A stretch of DNA of 64,000 nucleotides from an uncultured Pseudomonadota bacterium. GTDB lineage: Bacteria; Pseudomonadota; Gammaproteobacteria; Burkholderiales; SG8-39. The position numbers and the translations under genes are program-made. Shown here piece by piece: positions 43,629 through 54,781 of the stretch. The notes under the pieces are model-generated. The model did not search any database and was not told where the DNA came from. It worked only from the letters and a program-made list of their open reading frames with translations. Within the stretch, counting starts at the first letter, position 1; each line of letters begins with the position of its first letter. The stretch is from contig CAILKO010000052.1 of assembly GCA_903834835.1 (NCBI GenBank), positions 1 through 64,000 of the forward strand. Reading direction: 5' to 3'.

Positions 43629-44759
43629 CTAGCCGGACTTCCAGCGCCAGCCGAGCGCAGCCATCAGCGCGCCGATGCCGAGCAGCACCGGCGCGATCCC
43701 CAGGGCGCTCGCGGCCGGGCCGAGCAGCGCGGGCGCTGCAACCTTGGTCAGGCTGCTGGCGAGGAGCCTCAGGCCCATGGCCGCGCCTTCCGCGCCCTTC
43801 TGCGCGCGCCGGAAGGTGAGCATCGTGGTGAGCGGCTGGCCGCCTCCGATACCCAGGCCGTAGAGCACCGACACGGCGAGGATCGTCCAGAAGCCCTGGA
43901 AGGCAGGCAGCAGCGCGAAGCTGGCCCCGGTCAGCAGCAGGGACGCGGCGAGCAGTCGCGCCTCGCCGTAACGCGCCACCAGTCGCGGCAGCACGAAGCA
44001 GACCCCGATCGCGGAAACCGAGGCCACCGATACCAGGATGCCGATCTCGGAGGGCGAGAAGCCGAGCCCGTGGCCGTAGATCGGCAGGAAGAAACCGTAC
44101 ATGTCGAGTCCGACCTGCAGCACGCCGGTCGCCAGCAGCACGCCGAGCATGCGCGGCACGGCGAGGGTCGCGCGCAGCCCCGGACGCGGGCCCTCGGTGC
44201 GCGGAAGCTCCGGGACGAATCGTTTCCAGAGCCCGAGGAGGCAAAGCGTGGCGAGCGCGGCAATGCCGAAGAGCAGGAATGCGCCCGCGTAGCCCGCGCC
44301 TTCGATGCCATAGCCCGCGAGCAACGGCCCGAGAAATCCGGTGAGCCAGGCGAGTATGTTGTAGAGGCTGAAATTGCGCGCCACATCGGTCGGCTCGCTC
44401 AGCATCCCGACCAGGCTCTGTGTGGGCGGCAACACGCAGAGCGTCCAGGTGCCGCTCAGGAGCGCCGCGAGATAGAGCATGCCGATGCCTGGAAAGAACC
44501 AGGGCAGCAGCATGCTCAGCCCGCCTGCGATCGCGCCGAGCGCCATCACGCGCCGGTAACCGAATCGCGCCTGGATCACGCCGACGTTGTAGGAGGCGAG
44601 CGTGGGCATATGGTTCACCGCCGAGATCAGGCCCGCGTCGAGCGCGCTGCCTCCCAGTTCGAGCACGTAGAGCGGAAACGCCACGCGCGAAGCCATGATG
44701 CCGATAAATGGAACGAACAACAGGCTGCTGATGTAGAGCACGCGCGGCGAGATGCGCAT
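43629..44759 (-). CDS. MFS transporter (subfamily B, most divergent)
   Basis: 376 aa from the ATG at 44759 behind GGAGGA. About 12 membrane segments. The family signatures are weakened: VIQARFGYRRVM at the loop, HGLGFSPSEIG for HAAGLSASVIG, and LRLLASSLTKV for the late LRN motif. Upstream of the TRAP operon on the same strand, separated by 265 bp. It is divergent from the dioxygenase gene. Confidence 0.85.
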   Translation of the reverse strand: MRISPRVLYISSLLFVPFIGIMASRVAFPLYVLELGGSALDAGLISAVNHMPTLASYNVGVIQARFGYRRVMALGAIAGGLSMLLPWFFPGIGMLYLAALLSGTWTLCVLPPTQSLVGMLSEPTDVARNFSLYNILAWLTGFLGPLLAGYGIEGAGYAGAFLLFGIAALATLCLLGLWKRFVPELPRTEGPRPGLRATLAVPRMLGVLLATGVLQVGLDMYGFFLPIYGHGLGFSPSEIGILVSVASVSAIGVCFVLPRLVARYGEARLLAASLLLTGASFALLPAFQGFWTILAVSVLYGLGIGGGQPLTTMLTFRRAQKGAEGAAMGLRLLASSLTKVAAPALLGPAASALGIAPVLLGIGALMAALGWRWKSG

Positions 44760-44884
44760 CGCGGTCCTCCGCCAGGGGGGGGGTCGGGTCGCCAGGGTGC
44801 CACGGCGACAGTCGCGCACGGCGGCCGGGAGTGTCGCACGACCGCCGGCCGGCACGGGGACGGTTTCACGGCCGACCGGAATTG

Positions 44885-44906
44885 ATAGTAACGTATATGT
44901 TACTAT
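44885..44906. repeat. Dispersed 22-bp palindrome, copy 5
   Basis: ATAGTAAC, spacer GTATAT, GTTACTAT: 21 of 22 positions match copy 1. Lies between divergent genes, 58 bp from the FNR-type box. Confidence 0.85.
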
Positions 44907-44963
44907 TGTCGCAGAATATCCGCCATTTCCTTCCTCCGCTTCCGGCCGTCTCCTTGCCGACCT

Positions 44964-44977
44964 TTGATCTGCATCAA
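44964..44977. promoter_or_regulatory. FNR/Anr-type box TTGAT-CTGC-ATCAA
   Basis: A perfect match to the FNR/Anr/Dnr consensus TTGAT-N4-ATCAA, 176 bp upstream of the dioxygenase start and 204 bp upstream of the MFS start. It implies control by oxygen or nitrogen oxides of one or both divergent genes. Confidence 0.7.
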
Positions 44978-45153
44978 GCCCCTGTGGCCGGCCGGCCAGT
45001 ACAAAGGAACCCACGGCGCACCGATGCCTGCTTCCGCGAGCGGAAGGGGGAAAGGCAGACAGCCGGAGCAGGACGGGAGCAGGGTTGCTCGGCCGATGGA
45101 AACGGCGAGACCCCGCGCACTGGCAAGGCAACGCAGGCACTCTGGAGAACACT

Positions 45154-46080
45154 ATGCATCGACACCTGAAGCTCGGCTACCTCGCACTCAACGTGACGAA
45201 TATGGAAGCCTCGAAGAAGTTCTACGAATCCATGGTCGGCCTGAACCTCACGGAGATCGGTGCGAACGGCGAGCATTTCTTCCGCTGCAGCGACGACCAT
45301 CACAACATCGTGCTCTACAAGAAGGACCAGGCCAGCCTGAAGCGCATCGGCTGGGAGCTGGAGAGCGAGTCCGACATGAACCAGCTCTACAGCGCGCTCG
45401 AGCGCAGCAAGGTCAAGGTCCGCGAGGTGGATGCCGCGGAGCGCGCCTTCCTGCACCAGGGCCGCACCATCCGCTTCGAGGATCCGTTCAGCGGCGCGGT
45501 GCACGAGTACTACACCGACCAGCGGCGCCTTGGCGGCACGCCCTTCGAGCCGACGGTCGCCAAGATCCAGAAGCTCGGCCACGTCGTGCTGAAAACCCCG
45601 CGCTACGAAGACGCGCTCGCCTTCTACATGGACGTGCTCAACTTCCGTTCCTCGGATTTCGTCGAAGGCATGATCACCTTCATGCGCGCCTTCCCGATCC
45701 CCTACCACCACTCCTTCGGCCTCGCGAAAAGCGACAAGGGCGCGATGCACCACCTGAACTTCATGGTGTCCGAGGTGGACGACATCGGCAAGGGGATGTG
45801 GCGCTACAAGAAGAATGACGTCGTCGTGGTGCGCGGACCGGGTCGTCACCCCCCCTCGGGCGCGATGTTCCTGTACGCGCTCGACCCGGACGGCCACACG
45901 GTGGAATACAGCTTCGGCATGGAAGAGTTCCCGGAAGTGAGCCCGCGCAAGCCGCGCCAGCTTCCGCCGCTTCCGGAGTCGATCGATTTCTGGGGTGCTC
46001 CGACAGACCCGCGCATGGGCGCCACCGGCAACATCGAAAAGGCCGAGGCTGCCCCGGCGAAGAAGCTGCAGCCCGCCTGA
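45154..46080 (+). CDS. VOC-family (type I extradiol) dioxygenase
   Basis: 308 aa from the ATG at 45154. Two vicinal-oxygen-chelate modules: an N-terminal one (LKLGYLALNVTNMEASKKFYE) and a C-terminal one (LGHVVLKTPRYEDALAFYMDVL). The C-terminal module has the three iron ligands of extradiol dioxygenases: H143 (LGHVVL), H200 (MHHLNFM) and E251 (HTVEYSF). It should open a catechol-type ring using oxygen. The Ala/Lys-rich tail (about 280-308) is unusual. The substrate cannot be told from sequence. Confidence 0.85.
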   Translation: MHRHLKLGYLALNVTNMEASKKFYESMVGLNLTEIGANGEHFFRCSDDHHNIVLYKKDQASLKRIGWELESESDMNQLYSALERSKVKVREVDAAERAFLHQGRTIRFEDPFSGAVHEYYTDQRRLGGTPFEPTVAKIQKLGHVVLKTPRYEDALAFYMDVLNFRSSDFVEGMITFMRAFPIPYHHSFGLAKSDKGAMHHLNFMVSEVDDIGKGMWRYKKNDVVVVRGPGRHPPSGAMFLYALDPDGHTVEYSFGMEEFPEVSPRKPRQLPPLPESIDFWGAPTDPRMGATGNIEKAEAAPAKKLQPA

Positions 46081-46171
46081 CCGGCTCAGGGCGGCGGGGG
46101 CGCGAGCCCTCACCGCCCGCCGTTGTGCCGCGCTACCTCCCCCTCCGGCGCGGCACGACGGCACCCTACAG

Positions 46172-46196
46172 AGGCCCGCCCCGGCGCGGGCCTTTT
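46172..46196 (+). terminator. Intrinsic terminator after the dioxygenase gene
   Basis: An 8-bp stem AGGCCCGC / GCGGGCCT with a 6-base loop followed by TTTC. Located 91 bp past the stop codon. Confidence 0.7.
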
Positions 46197-46251
46197 CATT
46201 TGCGCTCTTCCGGCCCGCGCGCGCAGCTGCAGCCTCTATACTCGCGGCCCC

Positions 46252-46917
46252 ATGCCGCTGCCCGCAGGACTCCCCCTCACCATCTCGCGCGAGCAGCTGC
46301 TCGAGTTGCCGGTATGCCGCTATGAAGGCCCGGTGGTGCTGGTCGAGACGCAGGCGACGCTTGCCCGGGCCCTGGAGGCCATCCGAGCCGAGACCGCGAC
46401 CGGCTTCGATACCGAGACGCGTCCTGCCTTCCGGCCGGGCGAGCGCTATCTTCCCTGCCTTGCACAGATCGCGACCGCGCATGCGGTGTGGCTGTTTCCG
46501 CTGGAGCGACTGGACTGTTCGGCCGTGCTGGCTGAATTCCTCGGCGCGCGCGAGATCGTCAAGGCGGGCGTCGCGCTCGCCGATGATCTGCGCCAGCTGA
46601 AGGAACGATTCCCCTTCAGCGAACACGGGATACGTGACCTAGGCGCGATCGCGCGGCGCCACGGGCTGAAACAGTCCGGGGTGCGCAATCTGGCCGCCCT
46701 CTTCCTCGGGGTGCGCATCACCAAGGGCACCAAGACCTCCAACTGGGCGGCACGGCAGCTCAGCCCCCAGCAGGTGAGCTATGCCGCGACCGACGCCTGG
46801 ATCTGCCGCGAGCTCTGGCTGCGCTTCGAAGCGCTCGGGCTCACCGCGCACGCGGATGCCGCACCAACGCCCGCCGCGGCTTCCAGAACGGCGCCGCTGG
46901 ACCTCCCGCAGCAGTAA
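46252..46917 (+). CDS. RNase D-like 3'-5' exonuclease (DEDDy)
   Basis: 221 aa from the ATG at 46252. The four metal-binding acids are visible: D53 and E55 (GFDTETRPAF), D111/D112 (VALADDL) and D181 with Y177 (YAATDAW, YxxxD). No HRDC domain is present, so it resembles the compact exonucleases related to the WRN exonuclease domain rather than full-length RNase D. It should trim RNA or DNA 3' ends. A Pro/Ala-rich tail follows the domain. Confidence 0.87.
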   Translation: MPLPAGLPLTISREQLLELPVCRYEGPVVLVETQATLARALEAIRAETATGFDTETRPAFRPGERYLPCLAQIATAHAVWLFPLERLDCSAVLAEFLGAREIVKAGVALADDLRQLKERFPFSEHGIRDLGAIARRHGLKQSGVRNLAALFLGVRITKGTKTSNWAARQLSPQQVSYAATDAWICRELWLRFEALGLTAHADAAPTPAAASRTAPLDLPQQ

Positions 46918-46952
46918 GATCGCGCCTGCCCGCCATCGACCAGGAGTCCCCC

Positions 46953-47747
46953 ATGCAGATCACGGCACGCCCCCCGAAGGAAATCATCGACATGCAGCTG
47001 CGCGGCTGGCGCAACCTGGTCTGGGGCTATTACGGCAAGCTGATCGAACTCTACGACGGCCCGCAAGGCTTTCTGGTGGACCTGCCCGAACCCGGCGCGA
47101 CGGTGGAGCCGCATTTCCATGACGTGGACCAGTTCCAGGTCATCGTGCGCGGCGAGGGGCGCTTCGGCAAGGACCGCGTGAGCGAGTTCTGCTTCCATTA
47201 CGCGGATGCCTACACGCCCTACGGCCCGATCGTCGGGCCAGCCGAGGGCATCTCCTTTTTCACGCTGCGCGGCGCCTGCGCAGGTGGCCATTTCTCGATG
47301 CCCGGTTCGCGCCACCTGATGAAAACGCGCGCCGGGCGCAACACGGGCGGGCGCTTCGTGGTGAACCAGCCGCTGCCCCCGGCCGGCGAGACGCGCCGCG
47401 AAGTGCTGCTTGCCGATGCGCGCGACGGCATGCAGGCCGTGGGACTCGCCCTCGGACCGGGCGCGCAGGCCGAGGGACTCGCCGTGGATGCGGGCGCGCA
47501 GTACTACGTGGTCTGCACCGGCACGCTTGCCCACGAAGGCCGCGACTACGGCCGGCTGTCGCTCGTCTATGTCGAACCGGGCGAGGCCACGCCGGTATTT
47601 CGGGCCGGGCCGCAGGGCGCGGAAGTCCTCGCGCTGCAACTGCCGCGCGCGTCCGAACGCATCGGCTCCAGGCCCGAACCGATTGCCGAGCGCACGGGCA
47701 CGAACTACACGCTGCCGGAAGGCACCGTCGTGCAGCGTACCCAGTGA
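46953..47747 (+). CDS. Cupin-like protein of unknown function
   Basis: 264 aa. The first half contains a cupin-type metal motif ([22 protein letters not shown]), with HxH and a downstream Q/H pattern. The second half repeats a beta-rich pattern ([31 protein letters not shown]), suggesting a bicupin. No specific substrate recognised. Stand-alone gene between the exonuclease and ygiQ, 34 bp before ygiQ. Confidence 0.65.
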   Translation: MQITARPPKEIIDMQLRGWRNLVWGYYGKLIELYDGPQGFLVDLPEPGATVEPHFHDVDQFQVIVRGEGRFGKDRVSEFCFHYADAYTPYGPIVGPAEGISFFTLRGACAGGHFSMPGSRHLMKTRAGRNTGGRFVVNQPLPPAGETRREVLLADARDGMQAVGLALGPGAQAEGLAVDAGAQYYVVCTGTLAHEGRDYGRLSLVYVEPGEATPVFRAGPQGAEVLALQLPRASERIGSRPEPIAERTGTNYTLPEGTVVQRTQ

Positions 47748-47781
47748 CCGGGGCCGGCACCGACACGACAGACAGGAAACG

Positions 47782-50196
<2,415 letters not shown>

Positions 50197-50283
50197 ACTG
50201 CGGCCCGGGCGACCCGTCACCCGGACGATCTTGCGGCGTGCCCGGAGAGCACCCGATCCAAATTAGAGGAGAACCAGCACATC

Positions 50284-50370
50284 ATGCGCAACATCGATTC
50301 CGACGCCCACCGCATCGCAGGGCGCCTGCGACACCTGGACGAACACGGCTGCAACGGGTTCGCGTCATGA
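50284..50370 (+). CDS. Small 28-aa ORF coupled to the SDR gene
   Basis: ATG at 50284 after an AGAGGAG ribosome-site-like stretch encodes MRNIDSDAHR...NGFAS and stops at 50370. Its TGA overlaps the SDR start as ATGA. The SDR start itself has no good ribosome site, so translation of this ORF may feed ribosomes to it. No similarity recognised. The spacing from the purine-rich stretch to the ATG (about 12 bases) is long. Confidence 0.4.
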   Translation: MRNIDSDAHRIAGRLRHLDEHGCNGFAS

Positions 50371-51143
50371 ACGCCCTCTTCGCTCTGGAGGGAAAACGGG
50401 CGCTCGTGGCGGGCGGCGGACTCGGCATCGGCCGCGCGAGCGCGCGCCTGCTCGCGCAGTGCGGTGCGGCGGTGGCGGTCGCGGATCTGGACGGCGCACG
50501 CGCGAACGAAACGGCCGCAGAACTGCGCGCCGCCGGCGGTATCGCCACCGGCATCGCGGCCGACCTGCGCGAAGCGGCACAGGCCGAGCGCGTGGTCGCC
50601 GAGGCCGTGCAGGGACTCGGCGGTCTCGACATTCTCGTCAACATCATCGGCCAGACGGGCGAGCGCGGCGCGCTCGCCGACATGCCGCCCGAGCGTCTGG
50701 AGAACGCGCTCTCGGTGAACCTGCGCCATCACGTCTACACCTGTGCGGCCTTCATCCGCCATCTGCGGGCCGCGAAATCCGGCGGCGCGATCGTGATGAC
50801 GGGCTCGCTCGCGGGGGTGCTCGGCGCGCCGGGACTCGCGTCCTACGGCGCCTCCAAGGCGGCGCTCATCTCGCTCACGCGTACGCTCGCCGTCGAGTGC
50901 GGCCCGCTCGGCATCCGCGTGAACTGCGTCGTGCCCGGCATGATCAACACCGACCGCAGCCGCAAACGCCCCGAAGTCGTGGAGAAGGCGCGCGCCGTGA
51001 TTCCGCTCGGCCGCGTGGGCGAGCAGGAGGAAGTCGCGAAGGCAATCCTCTTCCTCGCCTCGGATCTCGCAAGCTATGTCTCCGGCCAGATTCTGGTCAC
51101 CGACGGCGGGCAGACGGTGCTCGGGGCCTTCGACAACCTCTGA
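50367..51143 (+). CDS. Short-chain dehydrogenase/reductase
   Basis: 258 aa. The nucleotide-binding glycine motif is GGGLGIGR (16-23), and D40 in VAVADLDG can set NAD preference. The catalytic residues are S147 (MTGSL), Y160 and K164 (YGASK). It oxidises or reduces an alcohol/ketone in the cytoplasm. It is followed after 71 bp by a dihydroxyphthalate-decarboxylase-like gene, which may share its pathway. Confidence 0.9.
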   Translation: MNALFALEGKRALVAGGGLGIGRASARLLAQCGAAVAVADLDGARANETAAELRAAGGIATGIAADLREAAQAERVVAEAVQGLGGLDILVNIIGQTGERGALADMPPERLENALSVNLRHHVYTCAAFIRHLRAAKSGGAIVMTGSLAGVLGAPGLASYGASKAALISLTRTLAVECGPLGIRVNCVVPGMINTDRSRKRPEVVEKARAVIPLGRVGEQEEVAKAILFLASDLASYVSGQILVTDGGQTVLGAFDNL

Positions 51144-51214
51144 CACTTTCCTTCGCCTCTTCTGCTGCCTTGGCGCCATTGCATCGACTGAACGCCTCCA
51201 CCCACGGGAACCCC

Positions 51215-52195
51215 ATGCACACCATTAAAGCGGTCTACCACCCGAACCCGAGACTTCTCCCCATGACCGAAGGCGCGGTCGGTGTCGAGGGCTATCGCAT
51301 CGATCTCAGTTTCGGCGGCGCGGCCGAGATGCATGGCCGCCATCTGAAGGAAAACGCCTTCGACGTGTTCGAGTTCTCGATCTCCAACCTGTTCATCACC
51401 AAGGACATGCCCGAGCGCGCGCACCTGCGCTGGCAGGCGATCCCCATCCACCTGATGCGCTGCGACTTCTTCTACGACCTGCACGTGCACCAGGGCTCGG
51501 GCATCCGCAGCTTCGCCGATCTGAAGGGCAAGACGGTCGGGATCCCCGACTTCCAGATGACCGCCGGGGTGTGGCTGCGCATCATCCTGCGCAAGCTCTA
51601 CGGCATCCAGGCGCAGGATATTTCGTGGGTGAACGGCCGTCCGGCGAGCCAGACCCATGGCGAGGGTGTCGCGCAGGATCTCGCGCCCGGCATCCGGCTG
51701 CGCCGCCTGCAGGAGCACGAGCGCCTCGACGACCTGCTGCACCGGGGCGAGATAGACGCCGCGTTCGCGGATGCGATCAGCTGCCGCCTCACGACGGGCA
51801 ACGGCGTCGAGCGCGTGCCGCTCGCGGTGACGCGCCAGATGTGCGCCGAGCTCTACGCGAAGACGGGTCTGCGCCCCGTGAACCACGTGCTGCTTATCCA
51901 GCAGGCGCTCGCCGATGCCCACCCCGCGCTGCCGATGCAGCTCTTTGACGCGATGGAGAAGTCCAAGCAGATCGCCTACCGGCGCATGCGCGAGAGCGCC
52001 GATACCTTCCTCATGTTCCCCGAGCTCTACCTCGCCGACAACGAAGCCGCGTTCGGCGCCGATCCCTATCCTTCCGGTCTGAAGGCGAACCGCCCGGTCA
52101 TCGAGGCGATCCGCGAGGAACTGCTGCTCGAACGCCTGATCCGCAATCCGGTGGGCATCGACGGCCTGTTCCACCCGTCCACGCTGGGAACCTGA
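51215..52195 (+). CDS. 4,5-dihydroxyphthalate decarboxylase-like protein (ABC-binding-protein fold)
   Basis: 326 aa, no signal peptide. The blocks FDVFEFSISNLFI, GIRSFADLKGKTVGIPDFQMTAGVWLRIILRKLYGI and RTG-like DAISCRLTTGNGV match the group of cytoplasmic proteins with a periplasmic-binding-protein fold that includes 4,5-dihydroxyphthalate decarboxylase. It may decarboxylate an aromatic dicarboxylate, but family members are functionally diverse. Confidence 0.7.
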   Translation: MHTIKAVYHPNPRLLPMTEGAVGVEGYRIDLSFGGAAEMHGRHLKENAFDVFEFSISNLFITKDMPERAHLRWQAIPIHLMRCDFFYDLHVHQGSGIRSFADLKGKTVGIPDFQMTAGVWLRIILRKLYGIQAQDISWVNGRPASQTHGEGVAQDLAPGIRLRRLQEHERLDDLLHRGEIDAAFADAISCRLTTGNGVERVPLAVTRQMCAELYAKTGLRPVNHVLLIQQALADAHPALPMQLFDAMEKSKQIAYRRMRESADTFLMFPELYLADNEAAFGADPYPSGLKANRPVIEAIREELLLERLIRNPVGIDGLFHPSTLGT

Positions 52196-52242
52196 AAAGC
52201 GGCGCGAGCGCGCGCATGCCCGCGCCCGGCTATCATTGGCGC

Positions 52243-53088
52243 ATGCCCACTAGCACACCTCCCGCCGCGCCGCGCCGCGCCTACAAGCTGGATGCCCACG
52301 ACACCCTGCGCGGGCTGGGCGAGCTCGGCAGCGGCGTGATGAACGAGGCCACCGGCTGGTGGCGGGCGCTGCTGTTCAGCGCGAACCTGCTCGTCACCGG
52401 CCTCTCGCCGTCCGCCTACGATGCGCGCGCCCGCACGGTGGCTGCGCAGCAGATCCGCTTCTCCGCCTGGCAGGTTCTGGGCAGTTTCACGCTCGCCTGC
52501 GCGCTGCTCTCCTATGTCCTCGTGCGGATCACGATCCGCGCCGCGGCCGACTATGGCGTCGCCGAATACGCCCAGCAGCTCGTCATGAGCGTGCTCGTGC
52601 TGGAACTCGTGCCGCTTGCAGCGGCGCTCTTCGTCGCTCTGCGTTCGGGCGCCGCGATTGCGACCGAGGTTGCCATGTTCCATATCGGCGGCGAGCTCGA
52701 CCGGCTGGTCGAGGACGGGGCGGACCCGCTGCGCCACGAGCTCATGCCGCGCGTGATGGGCACCATGGTCGCGGTGATGGCGCTCGCCTTCGCGAACGGC
52801 GCGCTCGCGATGGCGATGCTCTACGTGGAGTCCTACGGTTTCTCGCCCTGGGGCGCGCAGGAATTCCTGCGCACCAGCGGCGCGGTCTACGGCCCGGCTG
52901 TCGTGTTCGGTTGCGTGCTGAAGACGCTGCTGTTCGGCGCAGCGGTCGCGGCCATCCCGATCAGCGAGGCGCTCGCCGCACCGCGCGACATGCGCCAAGT
53001 GCCGGTGGCGGTGCTGCGCGCGATGGTGCGCGTCATGCTCGCGATCGCGCTGATCGAGGGTCTGTTCCTGGCGGCCATCTATGCCTGA
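52243..53088 (+). CDS. mlaE: MlaE-family ABC permease
   Basis: 281 aa from the ATG at 52243; an alternative start lies at 52216. The conserved core LELVPLAAALFVALRSGAAIATEVAMF corresponds to the MlaE/YrbE motif, with about five membrane segments. It overlaps the MCE gene by 8 bp. It should move lipid between membranes together with MlaD and an ATPase, but no ATPase gene is next to it. Confidence 0.82.
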   Translation: MPTSTPPAAPRRAYKLDAHDTLRGLGELGSGVMNEATGWWRALLFSANLLVTGLSPSAYDARARTVAAQQIRFSAWQVLGSFTLACALLSYVLVRITIRAAADYGVAEYAQQLVMSVLVLELVPLAAALFVALRSGAAIATEVAMFHIGGELDRLVEDGADPLRHELMPRVMGTMVAVMALAFANGALAMAMLYVESYGFSPWGAQEFLRTSGAVYGPAVVFGCVLKTLLFGAAVAAIPISEALAAPRDMRQVPVAVLRAMVRVMLAIALIEGLFLAAIYA

Positions 53089-54079
53089 TCCGGCGCAGGC
53101 GATCGACGAGGCGCGCGGCAGCACATTCAGGGCGAAGCTGCTGCTCGCGCTGCTCGTGCTGCTGATCGGCGGATTCATCGGCTATGTGATGCTTGCGCGC
53201 GGCGTGTTCGAGTCGACGCAGAAGCTCGTGCTGATGGTGGAGAACGCCGAAGGTCTCTCGGTCGGTGCGGATCTCACCTACTCGGGCTTCGCGATCGGCC
53301 GGGTGCAGAAGATCGAGCTCGCCTCCGACGGGCGGGCGCGCGCCGAGGTGTCGGTGCCGAAGAGTCAGGCGCACTGGCTCACGGCGACGAGCGTGTTCAC
53401 GCTCGAGCGCGGCCTGGTGGGCGCGGCGCGGCTGCGCGCCTTCACCGGCGATCGCAGCGCCCCGCCGCTGCCCGACGGGGCCGAGCGCACCCTGCTGCGC
53501 GGCGATGCTGCCGAGGAAATCCCCATCGTGCTGAACGGCGTGAAAAGCATCGTGCAGAACATCGAGCGCATGACTTCGGCCGATTCCGATATCAGCGCGA
53601 GCATCGCCGCGCTGCGCGCGCTCGGCGAGAAGATGAACGGTCGCAACGGCGTGGTCGGCGCCCTCGTGGGCGACCGGCGCAACGCCGAGAAGGTCATGGA
53701 GGCGATCGCGAACGCCAACCGGCTGCTCGATTCGCTGAACGGCCTGTCGCAGAAGCTCGGCGGCACGCTCTCCACCGCCGAGCAGGCACTCAATCGCCTG
53801 GACCAGCGCCTGCTCAGCCCGGGGGGCGCCATGGACGAGGCGCAGAAGACGCTCGTCGAACTGAATGGCGCGATCGCCGAGGCGCGCACGAGCCTCAGGC
53901 GCGTGGACGGCGTGCTCGCCGACGCTCAGAAGATTTCCGCCAACGCCGCCGTGGCAAGCCAGGACCTCGACCTGCTGCGCGCCGAGGTTGAAAACAACCT
54001 CAGGAAGATCGGGTCCCTCGTGAACGAGATCAATCGCAAGTGGCCGTTCGCGCGCGAGACGGAGACACCGCTGCCGTGA
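53081..54079 (+). CDS. mlaD: MCE-domain (MlaD-type) lipid transport protein
   Basis: 332 aa. One N-terminal membrane anchor (about 19-40), an MCE domain (about 46-125: VENAEGLSVGADLTYSGFAIGRVQKIEL) and a long helical C-terminal region (about 150-320) with coiled-coil character. It forms periplasmic rings that carry lipid. It overlaps mlaE by 8 bp and the lipoprotein gene by 4 bp. Confidence 0.85.
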   Translation: MPDPAQAIDEARGSTFRAKLLLALLVLLIGGFIGYVMLARGVFESTQKLVLMVENAEGLSVGADLTYSGFAIGRVQKIELASDGRARAEVSVPKSQAHWLTATSVFTLERGLVGAARLRAFTGDRSAPPLPDGAERTLLRGDAAEEIPIVLNGVKSIVQNIERMTSADSDISASIAALRALGEKMNGRNGVVGALVGDRRNAEKVMEAIANANRLLDSLNGLSQKLGGTLSTAEQALNRLDQRLLSPGGAMDEAQKTLVELNGAIAEARTSLRRVDGVLADAQKISANAAVASQDLDLLRAEVENNLRKIGSLVNEINRKWPFARETETPLP

Positions 54080-54732
54080 GACGCGCCGCCCTGCCCGGCT
54101 GTCTGATCGTCGCCTGCCTCCAGTTCGCCGGTTGCGCGGCTACGCCGCCGGCCGACTGGCAGCTCGGCGCGCGCGACGGCCTTGCGAGCTACCAGAGCGC
54201 CTACTTCGGCGGCAGTTCGCGCGCCGCGGCGGGTGCGCTGCAACTCGCCCGACGGGAGCTCTCCGCAACCGGCAGACCGGCGCTCGTCGCCCATGCCGAA
54301 CTCTATGCCTGCGCGCTGCGCGTGGCCGCGCTCGATTTCGACGAGTGCCCGGGCTTCCTCGCGCTCGCGGCCGATGCGGCGCCCGCTGAACGCGACTATG
54401 CGCGCTACCTCGCCGGCGACTGGCGGGACCTGCAAACCGCGGCACTGCCTGGCACGGCGCAGGCCGCGATCCAGGGCGGCAGCGCGGCGCTTGCCGGCAT
54501 CGCCGACCCGGTGTCGCGCCTGGTCGCCGCCGGCGCGCTGCTGCGCGCAGGGCGCATGACGCCCGAGGGCATCACCCTCGCCATCGACACCGCCTCGGCC
54601 CGGGGCTGGCGCCGGCCGCTCCTCGCCTGGCTCGGCGTGGCCCTCGCGCGCGCCGAAGCCGCCGGCGACGGACCAGCGGCCGCGCAACTGAAACGTCGCA
54701 TCGCACTGGCCGCCGAATCCGCATTGCAATGA
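54076..54732 (+). CDS. Lipoprotein of the MCE locus
   Basis: 218 aa from a GTG at 54076 that overlaps the mlaD stop (GTGA). The lipobox LQFAGC places the lipidated Cys at about residue 19. The mature part is helical and Ala-rich, without a recognised domain, perhaps TPR-like. Translational coupling to mlaD suggests it is the outer-membrane or auxiliary partner of the MCE system. Confidence 0.7.
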   Translation: MRRAALPGCLIVACLQFAGCAATPPADWQLGARDGLASYQSAYFGGSSRAAAGALQLARRELSATGRPALVAHAELYACALRVAALDFDECPGFLALAADAAPAERDYARYLAGDWRDLQTAALPGTAQAAIQGGSAALAGIADPVSRLVAAGALLRAGRMTPEGITLAIDTASARGWRRPLLAWLGVALARAEAAGDGPAAAQLKRRIALAAESALQ

Positions 54733-54781
54733 ATCCATCACCACAGCTTGAACAGCCATGATCCAGGGGGGAGCAGCGCGC

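Larger units (their letters stand above)
44760..45153. other. 394-bp divergent control region (MFS / dioxygenase)
   Basis: Gene-free. Holds palindrome copy 5 (44885-44906) and a perfect FNR-type box (44964-44977). A G run (plus-strand 44777-44785) lies near the MFS start. No unambiguous sigma70 promoter was found on either strand. Confidence 0.6.

Noticed and set aside
45085..45153. Earlier start for the dioxygenase (23 extra residues)
   Set aside because: The extra residues are not family-like, and the ATG at 45154 has a GGAG site and gives the normal VOC N-terminus.
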